NCBI GenBank assembly: GCA_021785795.1
Contig: JAJYEK010000213.1
Location: forward strand, 512-5,710
DNA from: Pseudomonadota bacterium
GTDB lineage: Bacteria; Pseudomonadota; Gammaproteobacteria; Acidiferrobacterales; UBA6901
Reading direction: 5' to 3'
Length of the DNA: 5,199 nt
The stretch's first letter is position 1. Each line of letters opens with the position of its first letter. This document shows positions 4,670 to 5,199 of the stretch, one piece after another. Both the position numbers and the translations under genes were made by a program. A model generated the notes under the pieces. It did not search any database. It was not told the origin of the DNA and was given only the letters and a program-made list of their open reading frames with translations.

Positions 4670-5199
4670 GGCGTTTCGTCCCCAAGCAGGTCGAACGAGA
4701 GAGATGTCGTCCTTGCCGCGGCTACCGCGGCGGGTGCGGGGTACGAGCAAATCGTTTTGCGCCATGTCGCCCAAGGCGTGTTTCAGGAGCACGCCAGCCC
4801 TTGCCCATGAGGGCACCGGCGCTTATGACAGTCATACCGAAGAATCACCAGCGCCCTTCCGGTCGCAACGCCAACCCATTACGGACGGCGATGGGAGTCT
4901 TTTCCGTGCCCGTCTGCTCTACCGCCCACGCCAGCACGCACAGTTCCTTACCATACAGGTGATCCACTGGATTGTCGCCGACCTTCGACGCAGCAGGCCT
5001 CACGCCACGGGCGAACAAGCACGTGTTGAAGGCACACTGCGCCTTGACGCGGATGTCCGTCCAGTGCCGACGATCCAAAAGGGCACGGTCGATGGTTAGG
5101 CTCAAGTTGCGCCGCTTAAAAGACGTTTTTCTGTGACCTTTCAATGTATTGCGAAAGAATCGGTGTTCCGCGCCCTGCCTACACGGCGAGGGCGTCGAT
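4666..5199 (-). pseudogene. DUF3780-like protein pseudogene, runs off the right edge
   Basis: The frame is open from the window edge to 4845 and reads LSLTIDRALLDRRHWTDI, then CAFNTCLFARGVRPAASKVG, DNPVDHLYGKELCVLAWAVE, and PIAVRNGLALRPEGRW. The order (W..I, N..L, K.G.N.V..L.GKEL..LAWA.E, L.PE.RWW.F.MT) matches my memory of DUF3780 proteins, which occur in phage-defence loci with DUF499 and DUF1156 proteins and helicases. The second Trp of RWW is a TGA (4847-4845). After it FFGMTV and GKGWRA follow, then a one-base shift to LKHALGDMAQND, another near the C-terminus, and SFDLLGDETP with stop at 4668-4666. That stop overlaps the darT ATG, so the two were translationally coupled. No biochemical role is known to me; the family assignment is by remembered pattern. 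Confidence 0.66.

Noticed and set aside
4496..4816. Minus-strand 106-codon frame as a single hypothetical protein
   Set aside because: It is a chance fusion of the frameshifted DUF3780 C-terminus with the darT N-terminus, then runs out of frame.
1..5199. CRISPR array or tRNA/rRNA gene
   Set aside because: No regularly spaced direct repeats and no tRNA cloverleaf with T-arm consensus; the branched structure at 746-806 is too short and lacks tRNA landmarks.

Overview
The window is accessory DNA from a GC-rich bacterium. The gene families (DarTG, a DUF3780-type protein, VapBC) suit a proteobacterium, but nothing here fixes a genus. It reads as a remodelled defence/toxin-antitoxin island.

Layout. 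Positions 1-405 hold no gene I can recognise. Positions 406-1316 (+) carry a type II toxin-antitoxin pair. A good sigma-70-like promoter precedes an AbrB/SpoVT-fold antitoxin (vapB), then comes a 183-bp gap, then a complete PIN-domain toxin (vapC). The gap contains a branched inverted repeat and a terminator-like hairpin. From 1317 to the right edge, the minus strand is a decayed operon read right to left: a DUF3780-like gene, darT (DNA ADP-ribosyltransferase toxin) and darG (macrodomain antitoxin). All three carry frameshifts, the first two also carry nonsense codons, and darG is cut off exactly at the vapC stop codon.

An intact IS607-family element sits in the 3' end of darT: a serine recombinase (tnpA) and a 549-aa TnpB-related RuvC protein overlapping by ATGA. 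Because darT lies on both sides, the element ends can be read to the base. Joining the GG at 1676-1677 to the GG at 4072-4073 restores the darT frame and its C-terminus (VVNT + YASHRRRPTVEVRADWCY, stop). The excised unit would be 2396 bp, with GG crossovers and no other target duplication, as expected for IS607.

How the parts work together. TnpA should cut and rejoin the element at GG. TnpB, with a structured RNA from the right end, would by family analogy be an RNA-guided nuclease whose guide is the adjoining darT sequence. Its RuvC-III motif has His where canonical TnpB has Asp, and I see no zinc ribbon. The clean reading frames of tnpA, tnpB, vapB and vapC next to densely frameshifted darT/darG/DUF3780 argue that the decay is real rather than sequencing error.
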